Shown piece after piece: positions 25,133 through 32,599 of a stretch of DNA of 40,311 bases (the stretch's first letter is position 1; the number at the start of each line of letters is the position of its first letter). This stretch comes from Gemmatimonadota bacterium. GTDB lineage: Bacteria > Gemmatimonadota > Gemmatimonadetes > Longimicrobiales > Gaopeijiaceae. The notes under the pieces were generated by a model that was not told where the DNA came from, made no database searches, and worked only from the letters and a program-made list of their open reading frames with translations. The stretch covers positions 1 through 40,311 of the forward strand of contig JADFRS010000001.1 in NCBI GenBank assembly GCA_022561145.1, given 5' to 3'. Position numbers and translations under genes: made by a program.

Positions 25133-26127
25133 GTCGCCGGGCACTGGCCGTGCTACTCCTGGTGATTGCGGTGGTCGGATTGCTCGCAGGTATTTTCTTC
25201 GGGCCCGAGCCCATTTCCTGGTCCGTGGTGGTCGACGCTCTCATGGGTCGAGGCTCGGACACTTTGCACAGGGTCGTGTGGGACATCAGGGTTCCCAGGG
25301 TCATCCTGGCGCTCCTCGTGGGTGGTGGCCTCGCCATGGCGGGTGCGGTCTTCCAGGCGCTACTCAGGAATCCACTTGCGGAGCCCTACATCCTGGGCAT
25401 CTCGGGTGGAGCGGCCACCGGCGCCGTATCGGTCATGGCGCTCGGGCTGGTGTCGCTAAACTCATGGGCGCTCCCAGCGGCGTCCTTCGCCGGCGCATTG
25501 CTCGCCATCCTCTTGGTATTCCGCGTGGCATCGGCGGCCGACGCCCGCTTGGACGTTGGTGTGTTGCTTCTGGCCGGTGTGGTCGTCGGCGCGTTCTTCG
25601 TCGCTATTCTTTCGCTGATCTTGGCACTTTCCGACGCAGAAACCGTGCGCAGCGCGGTACTCTGGACCATGGGTAGCCTGCGTGGCGCGACCTGGCGAAC
25701 GGTCTTGATCGTGGGGACCTACACCGTGCCGACGACGCTGGCCCTGCTCGGATTGGCGAGGTCGCTGAATCTCATGGCCATCGGCGAGGAGACGGCCAGC
25801 TACCTCGGGGCCGACGTGGAACGCGTGAAAAAGATAGCCTACGGAGTGGCCTCCATGGTGACCGCCGCGGGCGTCGCGGCCACCGGCGTGATCGGGTTCG
25901 TCGGCCTCATCGTCCCACACGGCGTCCGTCTGGTGATCGGCTCGGACAACCGTGCGCTTCTCCCCATCTCCTTCATTGCTGGGGGCGCGTTTCTGACGCT
26001 CGCGGACCTCGTGGCCCGCACCGCGCTGGCACCGGCCGAACTACCCATCGGAGTCATTACCGCCCTGGTCGGCGTTCCCCTTTTTCTCGTCCTCCTTCGG
26101 CGTGTGGTGAGGCGGCAAATTGGCTAG
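25129..26127 (+). CDS. btuC: FecCD/BtuC-family ABC transporter permease
   Basis: 332 residues with about ten transmembrane helices, the normal length. Family landmarks include WDIRVPRVILALLVGGGLAM, GAVFQALLRNPLAEPYILGI (conserved second-helix region), GSLRGATWRTV, ATGVIGFVGLIVPHGVRLVI (the loop that contacts the ATPase) and ELPIGVITALVGVPLFLVLL at the end. It forms the inner-membrane pore for cobalamin or siderophore uptake. GTG start at 25129 overlaps the binding-protein stop as GTGA; the 3' end overlaps the ATPase start by eight bases. Confidence 0.9.
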   Translation: MSRRALAVLLLVIAVVGLLAGIFFGPEPISWSVVVDALMGRGSDTLHRVVWDIRVPRVILALLVGGGLAMAGAVFQALLRNPLAEPYILGISGGAATGAVSVMALGLVSLNSWALPAASFAGALLAILLVFRVASAADARLDVGVLLLAGVVVGAFFVAILSLILALSDAETVRSAVLWTMGSLRGATWRTVLIVGTYTVPTTLALLGLARSLNLMAIGEETASYLGADVERVKKIAYGVASMVTAAGVAATGVIGFVGLIVPHGVRLVIGSDNRALLPISFIAGGAFLTLADLVARTALAPAELPIGVITALVGVPLFLVLLRRVVRRQIG

Positions 26128-26956
26128 CGCATCGTCTGGACGCCCGCCCGCGGCACCTGGATCCACATCCCAAGCGGTGGCGGCCTTTTCGACGGAGTCC
26201 CTTACGGCCCGCTACGACGCGACGGGCCCGGACGTCCTAACGGACGTCACGATGGCAGTGCCGACCGGTAGCCTGTATGCCGTCCTAGGTCCCAACGGTT
26301 CGGGCAAGTCGACCCTCATGCGAGTTCTCATGGGAATACTGCGGCCCATCCAAGGATCGGCCCGGATTGCGGGGCGCGAGGTGGGCGTGTGGGACAGACG
26401 CGAGTTGGCCCGGCAAGTGGGAGCCGTTGCGCAGAGTGAGGCCCAGCCCTTCCCGATGACGGTACGAGAGCTCGTGAGCATGGGACGGTACCCGCACCTG
26501 GGCCCGTTGCGTCCGGAGGGAGACGAGGACCGCGCTGCCGTAAATGAAGCGCTAGAGCGCTGCGACGCCGCCCAACTCTCGTCGCGCTATGTCTCGACCC
26601 TCTCTGGTGGCGAGTTCCAGAGAATCCGCATCGCCCGGGCTCTGGCCCAGAAGCCCCGCGCGCTCGCACTGGATGAGCCGACCGCCAGCCTCGACATCCG
26701 CCACGAGATGAGCATCCTGCAGTTACTACGCGAGTCCGCCGATTCGGGACTGACCGTGCTGCTGATCACCCATCACCTCAACCTGGCAGCCCGTTTCGCG
26801 GATCAGATGCTCCTACTCTCCGAGGGAAGGGTCGCCGCACAGGGAAGTCCCGAGGAGGTCCTACGTGAGGAAGTTCTCGGGGAGGTCTATCGATGGCCGG
26901 TTTCGGTGCGGCGCGATCCGGTGTCGGGCGCTCCGAGCGTGACGCCCCTGGGCTGA
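26120..26956 (+). CDS. btuD: ABC transporter ATP-binding protein, BtuD/FecE-like
   Basis: 278 residues; ATPase of the adjacent importer. Walker A GPNGSGKST (57-65), Q-loop VAQSEAQPFPMTVRELVSMG, signature LSGGE (161-165), Walker B ALALDEPTASLD and switch region LLITHHLNLA are all intact. The sequence RYPHLGPLRPEGDEDR is typical of the FecE/BtuD group. The only start near the domain boundary is TTG 26120, overlapping the permease gene's end, with a GAGG-containing site upstream. The gene converges on rsgA with seven bases between stops. Confidence 0.9.
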   Translation: MASASSGRPPAAPGSTSQAVAAFSTESLTARYDATGPDVLTDVTMAVPTGSLYAVLGPNGSGKSTLMRVLMGILRPIQGSARIAGREVGVWDRRELARQVGAVAQSEAQPFPMTVRELVSMGRYPHLGPLRPEGDEDRAAVNEALERCDAAQLSSRYVSTLSGGEFQRIRIARALAQKPRALALDEPTASLDIRHEMSILQLLRESADSGLTVLLITHHLNLAARFADQMLLLSEGRVAAQGSPEEVLREEVLGEVYRWPVSVRRDPVSGAPSVTPLG

Positions 26957-26963
26957 CGGGACC

Positions 26964-27857
26964 TCAGCCGGCCTCCTCCCACAAGGTGCGATAGCTTTCG
27001 AACCGGCCGGCATCCACTTTCCCCTCCGCCAACGCCTCTTGAACCCCGCAGTCGGGCTCGGTGAGATGGCTGCAACTCCGAAAGCGGCACCGGTCGCGGT
27101 GGTCCCGGAACTCCGGGAAGCACCGGTCCAGCTCGGATCGCTCGACGCCCCAAAGGCCGACCTCGCTGAATCCGGGCGTGTCGGCCAGCAAGCCACCGTG
27201 CGATAGCGGTATGAGCCGTGAGCTAACGGTCGTGTGCCGACCGGTCCCCGTGCGTCTGCTGAGCTCCCCTGTTCGCAGGTTGAGCCCAGGCTCGAGGGCG
27301 TTGACCAGGCTGCTCTTGCCCGCGCCCGACGGGCCCGCGAAGAGCACGATGCCGGTGGATACCATGCGCTGGAGTGCCGGCATACCCTCACCGCTCGTCG
27401 CGCTCACCCGTAACACCGGGTATCCGACGGACTCGTAGACCTGTGCCAGACCGTCAGCGACGGCGGCTGCACCGTCCAGGTCCATCTTGTTGATCACGAG
27501 GGTCACTGCGACGCCGCCGGACTCACCAACGACCAGCAACCGGTCGATCAGCTCCCGTTGCGGCTTCGGGTCCTTGGCGGCTACCACGGCGGCCAAGCGA
27601 TCGGCGTTCGCGACCAGTACACGCGCGCGCCGGCCTCCCTTGACCCTCACGATCTGGGTTTCCCTGGGTAGGATTTCTTCGACCACGTAGTCGCCATTCA
27701 CGTCAGCCACAACCACACGGTCACCGATCACCACCTGGTCGCCGTCACGTTTCTCCAGTTTCAGCCTGCCTCGCAGGCTGGCCTCCACCTCCGTCCCATC
27801 CTCCAGCGCCACCAGGTAGACGCCGCCGCGGACGAGGCGGACCATGCCGGTCAGCAT
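26964..27857 (-). CDS. rsgA: Ribosome small-subunit-dependent GTPase A
   Basis: About 297 residues. RsgA (YjeQ) helps late maturation of the 30S subunit. The order is diagnostic: N-terminal OB fold (VRLVRGGVYLVALEDGTEVE), then a circularly permuted GTPase with NKMDL (G4) before GPSGAGKSSLVNAL (G1), RTGTGRHTT (G2 region) and ADTPGFSEVG (G3), and a C-terminal zinc site (CRFRSCSHLTEPDC). Start chosen at ATG 27857; ATG 27845 is possible and a TTG at 27911 would translate through the terminator. None has a good ribosome site. The start lies only 13 bases after the T tract of the terminator that follows the sigma-factor gene. Confidence 0.92.
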   Translation of the reverse strand: MLTGMVRLVRGGVYLVALEDGTEVEASLRGRLKLEKRDGDQVVIGDRVVVADVNGDYVVEEILPRETQIVRVKGGRRARVLVANADRLAAVVAAKDPKPQRELIDRLLVVGESGGVAVTLVINKMDLDGAAAVADGLAQVYESVGYPVLRVSATSGEGMPALQRMVSTGIVLFAGPSGAGKSSLVNALEPGLNLRTGELSRRTGTGRHTTVSSRLIPLSHGGLLADTPGFSEVGLWGVERSELDRCFPEFRDHRDRCRFRSCSHLTEPDCGVQEALAEGKVDAGRFESYRTLWEEAG

Positions 27858-27870
27858 CGAGGATTCAGGC

Positions 27871-27920
27871 AAAAAAAAAGCCCGCCCCCTACGCCGACCG
27901 TAACACGGCAAGACGGGGCG
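27871..27920 (-). terminator. Rho-independent terminator after the sigma-factor gene, abutting rsgA
   Basis: On the minus strand, 22 bases after the sigma-factor stop, a G+C-only outer stem of six pairs (27915-27920 with 27883-27888) plus an inner GCCG/CGGC stem (27906-27909 with 27893-27896) precedes nine T residues (27871-27879). This is the only hairpin-plus-T-run of classic form I found. It should end the sigma-factor transcript, leaving almost no room for a separate rsgA promoter unless read-through supplies rsgA. Confidence 0.65.
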
Positions 27921-27941
27921 CGGAACTCCGCTTGACGAAGG

Positions 27942-28853
27942 TCACGCAGCGAACGACTCGAGAGCGTCACCCATCTCGCCCTCGCGGAGGCGCCGCAGCG
28001 CCCGGTCGCGAAGCTGGCGAATCCTCTCACGCGTCACGCCCAGCATATTCCCGATCTCCTCGAGCGTATGCTCACGCTCACCTTGGAGACCGAAGTAGAG
28101 CGTCAGCACGCGAGCGTCTCGCGCCTCGAGAGTCCCGAGCGCGCCTTGCACAGCCTCAGTCAGAAGGCGTGCCTCGACCTCCTGCTCGGGCTCGGCGGCC
28201 TCTTCGATGATAAACCGCTCCACCAGCTGCGAATCTTCGCTGTCGCCGATCGGGGCATCGAGCCTGATCTCAGCGGCATTGAGCGTCTGCAGCGACTCGA
28301 TGAGCTCCGGAGTCAGGTCCGTTGCCCTGCTGAGCTCCTCAGCAGTGGGCTCCCGGTTGAGCTCCTGCTTGAGCCGCTCCTTCTCGCGGAAAATCCTGGC
28401 GAGATCGGACGCACGGTTCAGCGGGACCCTCACCGCACGCCCGTGGTTGGCCAGCGATGCGAGAATCGCCTGACGGATCCACCAAACGGCGTAGCTGATG
28501 AACTTCACGCCCTGCTCCGGATCGAACTTGCGGGCGGCGGTCACGAGACCGACATTGCCCTCTTGGATCAGGTCGGTGAGGGAAACACCACGATTCTGGT
28601 ATTTCTTGGCCACGCTGATTACAAAGCGGAGGTTCGCGCGAGCCAGGTCCTGGATCGCCTCTTCCTCGCCGAGCTGGGCGCGCGCGCCGAGTTCCTTCTC
28701 TCGCTCAGGCGTGATCAACTCGTGACGGCTGACGTCGCGGAGGTACTGGTCGAGCGCCGTCTTCTCATCGATCGTCGCATCAAACCCCATGAGAGGATTG
28801 CGTCGACCCTTCCTGCCTCGGCGCTTCGTTGCGGTCGCGGTCGCCATTTTCAT
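27942..28853 (-). CDS. RNA polymerase sigma factor, RpoD/SigA family (short form)
   Basis: 303 residues. After a basic N-terminus come region 1.2 (ALDQYLRDVSRHELITPERE), region 2 with the core-binding and -10 recognition helices (NLRFVISVAKKYQNRGVSLT, LIQEGNVGLVTAARKFDP, FISYAVWWIRQAI), region 3 (EKERLKQELNREPTAEELS) and region 4 with a -35 helix-turn-helix (HTLEEIGNMLGVTRERIRQL). It lacks the acidic region 1.1 and the non-conserved insertion of proteobacterial RpoD. It could be the housekeeping sigma factor of a lineage with short SigA or a group 2 paralogue. ATG 28853 has AGGAG five bases upstream. Confidence 0.9.
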   Translation of the reverse strand: MKMATATATKRRGRKGRRNPLMGFDATIDEKTALDQYLRDVSRHELITPEREKELGARAQLGEEEAIQDLARANLRFVISVAKKYQNRGVSLTDLIQEGNVGLVTAARKFDPEQGVKFISYAVWWIRQAILASLANHGRAVRVPLNRASDLARIFREKERLKQELNREPTAEELSRATDLTPELIESLQTLNAAEIRLDAPIGDSEDSQLVERFIIEEAAEPEQEVEARLLTEAVQGALGTLEARDARVLTLYFGLQGEREHTLEEIGNMLGVTRERIRQLRDRALRRLREGEMGDALESFAA

Positions 28854-28869
28854 CTATCTCCTGAGCCCA

Positions 28870-28887
28870 CCGAAAACGGATTTTCGG
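28870..28887. promoter_or_regulatory. Hairpin in the sigma-factor mRNA leader
   Basis: A perfect seven-pair inverted repeat, CCGAAAA-CGGA-TTTTCGG, lies 16 bases upstream of the sigma-factor start codon, just beyond the ribosome-binding site. It would form in the mRNA leader and could affect translation, or mark a protein-binding site. Function is not evident. Confidence 0.4.
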
Positions 28888-28933
28888 GGCGGGTGATCCG
28901 ACGTATTTGCGGCCCTACGATCCGCAGCCATGT

Positions 28934-28962
28934 AAGGTATCGGGATACGTGTTGTTTGTCCA
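28934..28962 (-). promoter_or_regulatory. Possible sigma-70-type promoter for the sigma-factor gene
   Basis: On the minus strand TGGACA (28957-28962) and TACCTT (28934-28939) are separated by exactly 17 bases. The -35 matches five of six, the -10 only three of six. A start of transcription near 28927 would give a leader of about 75 bases containing the CCGAAAA hairpin. The rest of the 28854-29186 divergent gap, which must also hold the phosphatase promoter, shows nothing else I can support. Confidence 0.3.
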
Positions 28963-29186
28963 GAGGGTCGTGTGATGTTGTTAGCAGCGGTAGAGACCCT
29001 TCGCGCCTCGGAAAGTTCCCTCCTGCGGGCTATCTTTCGCGACTTCGACTGTCGGCCAGAATATCGGGCCAGTGGGGGCGAGGGCCCTACGCGAGTGGAG
29101 CCCTTAGGGCCGGGTTCGGTTCCCCCTTTGCGCTAGCAGCTTCGGGCAGGCTAGCTTGCGCGATCCGACACCCCAGCCTGGCCAAA

Positions 29187-29924
29187 ATGACCCTGACCTT
29201 TGCCATGAATGGCGCCTCCGACCGAGGCCGAGTTCGCAGCCAGAACGAAGACCATTTCCTCACCAATGCCGCAGAGGGAATCCTTATCGTTGCCGATGGC
29301 CTGGGAGGCCGGCCGTCGGGCGAGATCGCGAGCGAGCTAGCGGCCAGGGCAGCTCACACGCTCTTGACCTCCAGAACCTGGCGCGACGGACGGGGCGACG
29401 CGATGGCGGATGCGGTCGAGGCCGCAAACCTCGAGGTCGCCTCGACGGCGAAGGCGCACGAGGAGCACACGGGAATGGGCACCACGCTCACCGTGCTGGC
29501 GGTAAATCCGGAAACAGGCGCGTTCGTGATCGGGCACGTGGGCGATAGCCGAGCCTACCGGCTGCGAAGCGGCGTCCTCGAACAACTCACCCGGGACCAC
29601 ACGGTAGCCCAGGACCTGCTCGACGCCGGCCAGTTGACGAACCCCGACATTTCCAATCATCCATTTCGGCATCTCCTGAGCCGCGCGGTGGGCACGGAGT
29701 CGGAAGTGGAGGCGGAAATCATCATCGGGTCGGCTGAGCCGGGCGATCTGTATCTGCTTTGCACGGATGGCCTGGCGGCCGTGGTGGACGATGAGACAGT
29801 GGCCGCCATACTGGTGGGCGCGACCGTCGGCACGCTCGAATCGGTGGCCGCTAAGCTGATTGGGGTGGCGAACGAGCGCGGCGGCCCGGACAACATCACC
29901 GTCGGTTTTCTCGCGGTCAGCTGA
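29187..29924 (+). CDS. PP2C-family serine/threonine protein phosphatase (Stp/PrpC-like)
   Basis: 245 residues, a stand-alone metal-dependent phosphatase of standard bacterial length. It has the ordered PP2C motifs: SDRGRVRSQNEDHF (motif 1), ILIVADGLGGRPSGEIAS (metal Asp), GMGTTLTVLAV, FVIGHVGDSRAYRLR, QLTRDHTVAQDLLDAG, LSRAVG, LLCTDGLAAVV and RGGPDNITVGFL. Such enzymes reverse Hanks-type kinase phosphorylation, but no kinase gene is nearby. ATG 29187 is the first start before motif 1; the open frame extends far upstream across the sigma-factor gene as a shadow. No strong ribosome site. Confidence 0.9.
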   Translation: MTLTFAMNGASDRGRVRSQNEDHFLTNAAEGILIVADGLGGRPSGEIASELAARAAHTLLTSRTWRDGRGDAMADAVEAANLEVASTAKAHEEHTGMGTTLTVLAVNPETGAFVIGHVGDSRAYRLRSGVLEQLTRDHTVAQDLLDAGQLTNPDISNHPFRHLLSRAVGTESEVEAEIIIGSAEPGDLYLLCTDGLAAVVDDETVAAILVGATVGTLESVAAKLIGVANERGGPDNITVGFLAVS

Positions 29925-29932
29925 CCCTCTTC

Positions 29933-29961
29933 AGAAGGCTGTTGAAGAAGTACAGCCTTCT
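29933..29961. terminator. Convergent hairpin between PP2C and HD genes
   Basis: A perfect 10-pair stem (AGAAGGCTGT / ACAGCCTTCT) with a nine-base loop starts nine bases after the phosphatase stop and includes part of the stop codon of the facing HD-domain gene. It suits a shared terminator but has no T tract. Confidence 0.55.
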
Positions 29962-31258
29962 AGTCCGGAGCGTCACTCCGCGTCATTCGCTCGAGCACCA
30001 TCTGGGGATCGAGCGTCCGGCGTTCAAACGTGAACACCCGCAGCACCCGGGCAGTGCGGTAGAGCTCCTCGGCGAGCCGCGGCAGGTCGATTACTCCGGG
30101 CAGCCCACCGGGGCCCAACCTCTCTACTCGGCCGTCTCGGCGCAGTAGTAAGAGATCGAGCTGGAACATCGCCTGCTTCGCCGGAAAATCGATGAAGACC
30201 TCGCCGGGCTCCAATCCCAGTTCTTCGGCCAGGTCATCTTCCACGCGGCGCTTGAACGGGGTGTCCGTTACCGCCCAATCCTCCACGACCCGCCCGGCCA
30301 GATCCGCCGCCGTCAATTCGAGGGCCCGCTTGGGTAAGCGGCGGTGCCGGAGAGCCGGGATCCAACGGGTCAGCAGGCGCTCGGCCACCTCGCCGTCCTC
30401 ACTCTCGGCGCGGCGCGTCACCTCGTAGAGCAGCTCCTCGTCCGTGGGGCCAACCAGCTCCTCGGAATCGATGAGCCCTGCTGTGATGGCCTCCTCGATG
30501 ATCCGCTTGTACAAGGAAGTGGCCGCACGCACTCCATGGTGCCAGTAGACGTTCCGGAACATCTGGTACTTGGCAAAGAGGAGCGACTCGAGCGAAGCGA
30601 TCGCCTTCTCGTGCACGCCCACTTCCCACGTGCCGGTCACCGGATCACGCAGAAGCCGCATACCCAGCAACAGGTGATCCACATCCACTTCACCGTAGGG
30701 CACGCCACAAAATCGAGCATCCCGACGTAGGTACTCCAACTTGTCCAGATCCAGGCTCCCACTCACAAGCCCCCGGAGCGGCACCTCGCTCTCTCCCTTG
30801 ATGAGCTTGTGGATCTGTTCCGCGGCATCCACGCCGATGGACTCGAGCGCCTCGAGCAACTCCGGCGACTCGAAGAACCACGCACTCACGGCCTCGTGGT
30901 CGCCCGGCAGCTTATCCGGCTCCAGCTCCTCCAATGCATGGGAAAAAGCGTAATGGCCTATGTCGTGGAGCAGGGCGGCGTAGGGGATCAACTCGACGCC
31001 CTCCCATGCCTCGGGCGGGACGTCCTCCTGCTCGCGAAGGTACCTGAGGGCGGTCGTGGAGAGATGGTACACGCCCAGCGCGTGATCGAAACGCGTGTGT
31101 GTGGCCCCGGGATAGACCAGGTGGGCGAGACCCAGCTGCCTGATGTATCGGAGGCGCTGGAAGGCCGGCGTGTCCACGATCTGGACCGCTGTGGGATCGA
31201 GGCGGATCGAGTTCCATAGGGGATCACGGATCACCCGGGAGTGACGCTCTGTCGGCAT
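29960..31258 (-). CDS. HD-domain phosphohydrolase (YwfO/SAMHD1-like dNTPase family)
   Basis: 432 residues. The opening RVIRDPLWNSIRLDP and FQRLRYIRQLGLAHLVYPGA are characteristic of the family related to dGTP triphosphohydrolases and SAMHD1. Metal-site residues follow: HTRFDHALGVYHL (His), AALLHDIGHYAFSHALE (HD), and SLDLDKLEYLRRDARFCGVPYG (Asp). It probably hydrolyses dNTPs or a related nucleotide; substrate unproven. ATG 31258 begins at the conserved N-terminus but lacks a clear ribosome site. It diverges from the UvrC-like gene across 138 bases that show no clear promoter. Confidence 0.85.
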   Translation of the reverse strand: MPTERHSRVIRDPLWNSIRLDPTAVQIVDTPAFQRLRYIRQLGLAHLVYPGATHTRFDHALGVYHLSTTALRYLREQEDVPPEAWEGVELIPYAALLHDIGHYAFSHALEELEPDKLPGDHEAVSAWFFESPELLEALESIGVDAAEQIHKLIKGESEVPLRGLVSGSLDLDKLEYLRRDARFCGVPYGEVDVDHLLLGMRLLRDPVTGTWEVGVHEKAIASLESLLFAKYQMFRNVYWHHGVRAATSLYKRIIEEAITAGLIDSEELVGPTDEELLYEVTRRAESEDGEVAERLLTRWIPALRHRRLPKRALELTAADLAGRVVEDWAVTDTPFKRRVEDDLAEELGLEPGEVFIDFPAKQAMFQLDLLLLRRDGRVERLGPGGLPGVIDLPRLAEELYRTARVLRVFTFERRTLDPQMVLERMTRSDAPD

Positions 31259-31396
31259 GAAGGAGAGTAGCTGCCCCGGTACCGGCGCAGCAATGCCTAA
31301 TCAGGCCATTTTTTCGGCCGGTTGGACCACGGCTGACCCCCGGCCTACCTTACCGAAGGAAAAGCGAAAGTCCACGGTCACCCAAGAGTCCACCGC

Positions 31397-32599
31397 TTGC
31401 CGAAGATCGCCCTCAAGGAGTTCGTCCGCACCTACGCGGAGAACCGCCCTGGCATCTACCAGATGCTGGGAGAGGGCGGGCGTCCGCTGTACGTCGGCAA
31501 GTCCGTCCAGGTGAGGAGCCGGCTCCTCTCGTACTTCACCGCCGCGCCCGGGGAGAAGGCCGCCAAGCTGATCCGGGAGGCCGTTCATATCCGTTGGGAG
31601 TACGTCCCGAACGAATTCGCGGCGTTGGTGCGGGAGATGAAGCTCATTCAACGCTGGCGTCCGCGCTTCAACGTCCAGCACAAGCGGAAGCGTGCCTACG
31701 CGTTCGTGAAGATCACGGCGGAACAAGCGCCACGCCTGGTCCCCGTCACCCGAGTAATCGCCGACGGCTCGACCTACTTTGGACCGTTTCCCGCCGTGGG
31801 GGCCGTCGCGCAAACAGTCCGCGAGTTGGCCCATTTGATCGGCCTGAGGGATTGCCCGAGCTCGACGCCGGTCTTCTTCGGAGATCAGTTGGAGATCTTC
31901 TCCGGCGACCGGGTCCCGCTCTGCATGCGAGCCGACCTGGGTAGCTGCCTCGCGCCGTGCTGCGGCCGTACCACCAGCGAGGATTATCTCGCCAAGGTGC
32001 GTACCACGCGCCGCTTTCTGGAGGGAACGAGTGACGCGCCGCTACGCGACCTCGAGGCCCAGATGGAGGAGGCTTCCGGTCGCATGGACTTCGAGTACGC
32101 GGCGCTGCTCCGTGACAGGCTCGAGCGCTTGGGGGCCTTCCGGACACAACTCGCGGCGTTCCGCGGCCGAATGGAGAGCCTGTCATTCGTGTATCGAGTA
32201 CCTGGCTTCAACGGCGATGACCGCATCTACCTCATACGGCGGGGCCGCATCCGCAAAGAGTTACGCCTTCCCACGAGCCACGCCCAGCGCATGCGGACCG
32301 GCAAGGCGGTGGAGCAGGTCTTCTCGGGCACTGAGAAGGGACTCGAGGCGCTTCGGCCTCTCGAGGCCGCGGAGATTCTCCTGGTGGCGCGCTGGTTCAA
32401 ACTGAACCCCAAAGAACTCAAGCGGACGACATCGCCCAAGAAGTGGCTGGCGGACTACGTAGGCCCGACGCCGAAGACAGGGCCGACGGCGGCCGCGACC
32501 GAGGACATCTCCTCGACGGCGCCATCGGGTGGCTCCGTCACGAGACTCACCGCGATGGTCACCATGAAACCGGCGGTGAATCCCGGAATCATCTCGTAG
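31397..32599 (+). CDS. UvrC-like GIY-YIG nuclease lacking the C-terminal nuclease half
   Basis: 400 codons from TTG 31397. An in-frame stop at 31334 and no ATG or GTG between it and 31397 make TTG the only usual start. The N-terminus is the UvrC incision domain: RPGIYQML (GIY 19-21), PLYVGKS (YVG), VRSRLLSYF, and LVREMKLIQRWRPRFN with catalytic Glu. UvrC-type iron-sulfur cysteines are present (C153, C176, C184, C188 in LCMRADLGSCLAPCCG), and a UVR helix pair for UvrB binding (MEEASGRMDFEYAALLRDRL). The RNase H-like 5' nuclease and helix-hairpin-helix domains of ~600-residue UvrC are absent, so it can make at most the 3' cut, like Cho. The last ~48 codons run antisense to the symporter gene and look non-homologous. 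Confidence 0.82.
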   Translation: MPKIALKEFVRTYAENRPGIYQMLGEGGRPLYVGKSVQVRSRLLSYFTAAPGEKAAKLIREAVHIRWEYVPNEFAALVREMKLIQRWRPRFNVQHKRKRAYAFVKITAEQAPRLVPVTRVIADGSTYFGPFPAVGAVAQTVRELAHLIGLRDCPSSTPVFFGDQLEIFSGDRVPLCMRADLGSCLAPCCGRTTSEDYLAKVRTTRRFLEGTSDAPLRDLEAQMEEASGRMDFEYAALLRDRLERLGAFRTQLAAFRGRMESLSFVYRVPGFNGDDRIYLIRRGRIRKELRLPTSHAQRMRTGKAVEQVFSGTEKGLEALRPLEAAEILLVARWFKLNPKELKRTTSPKKWLADYVGPTPKTGPTAAATEDISSTAPSGGSVTRLTAMVTMKPAVNPGIIS

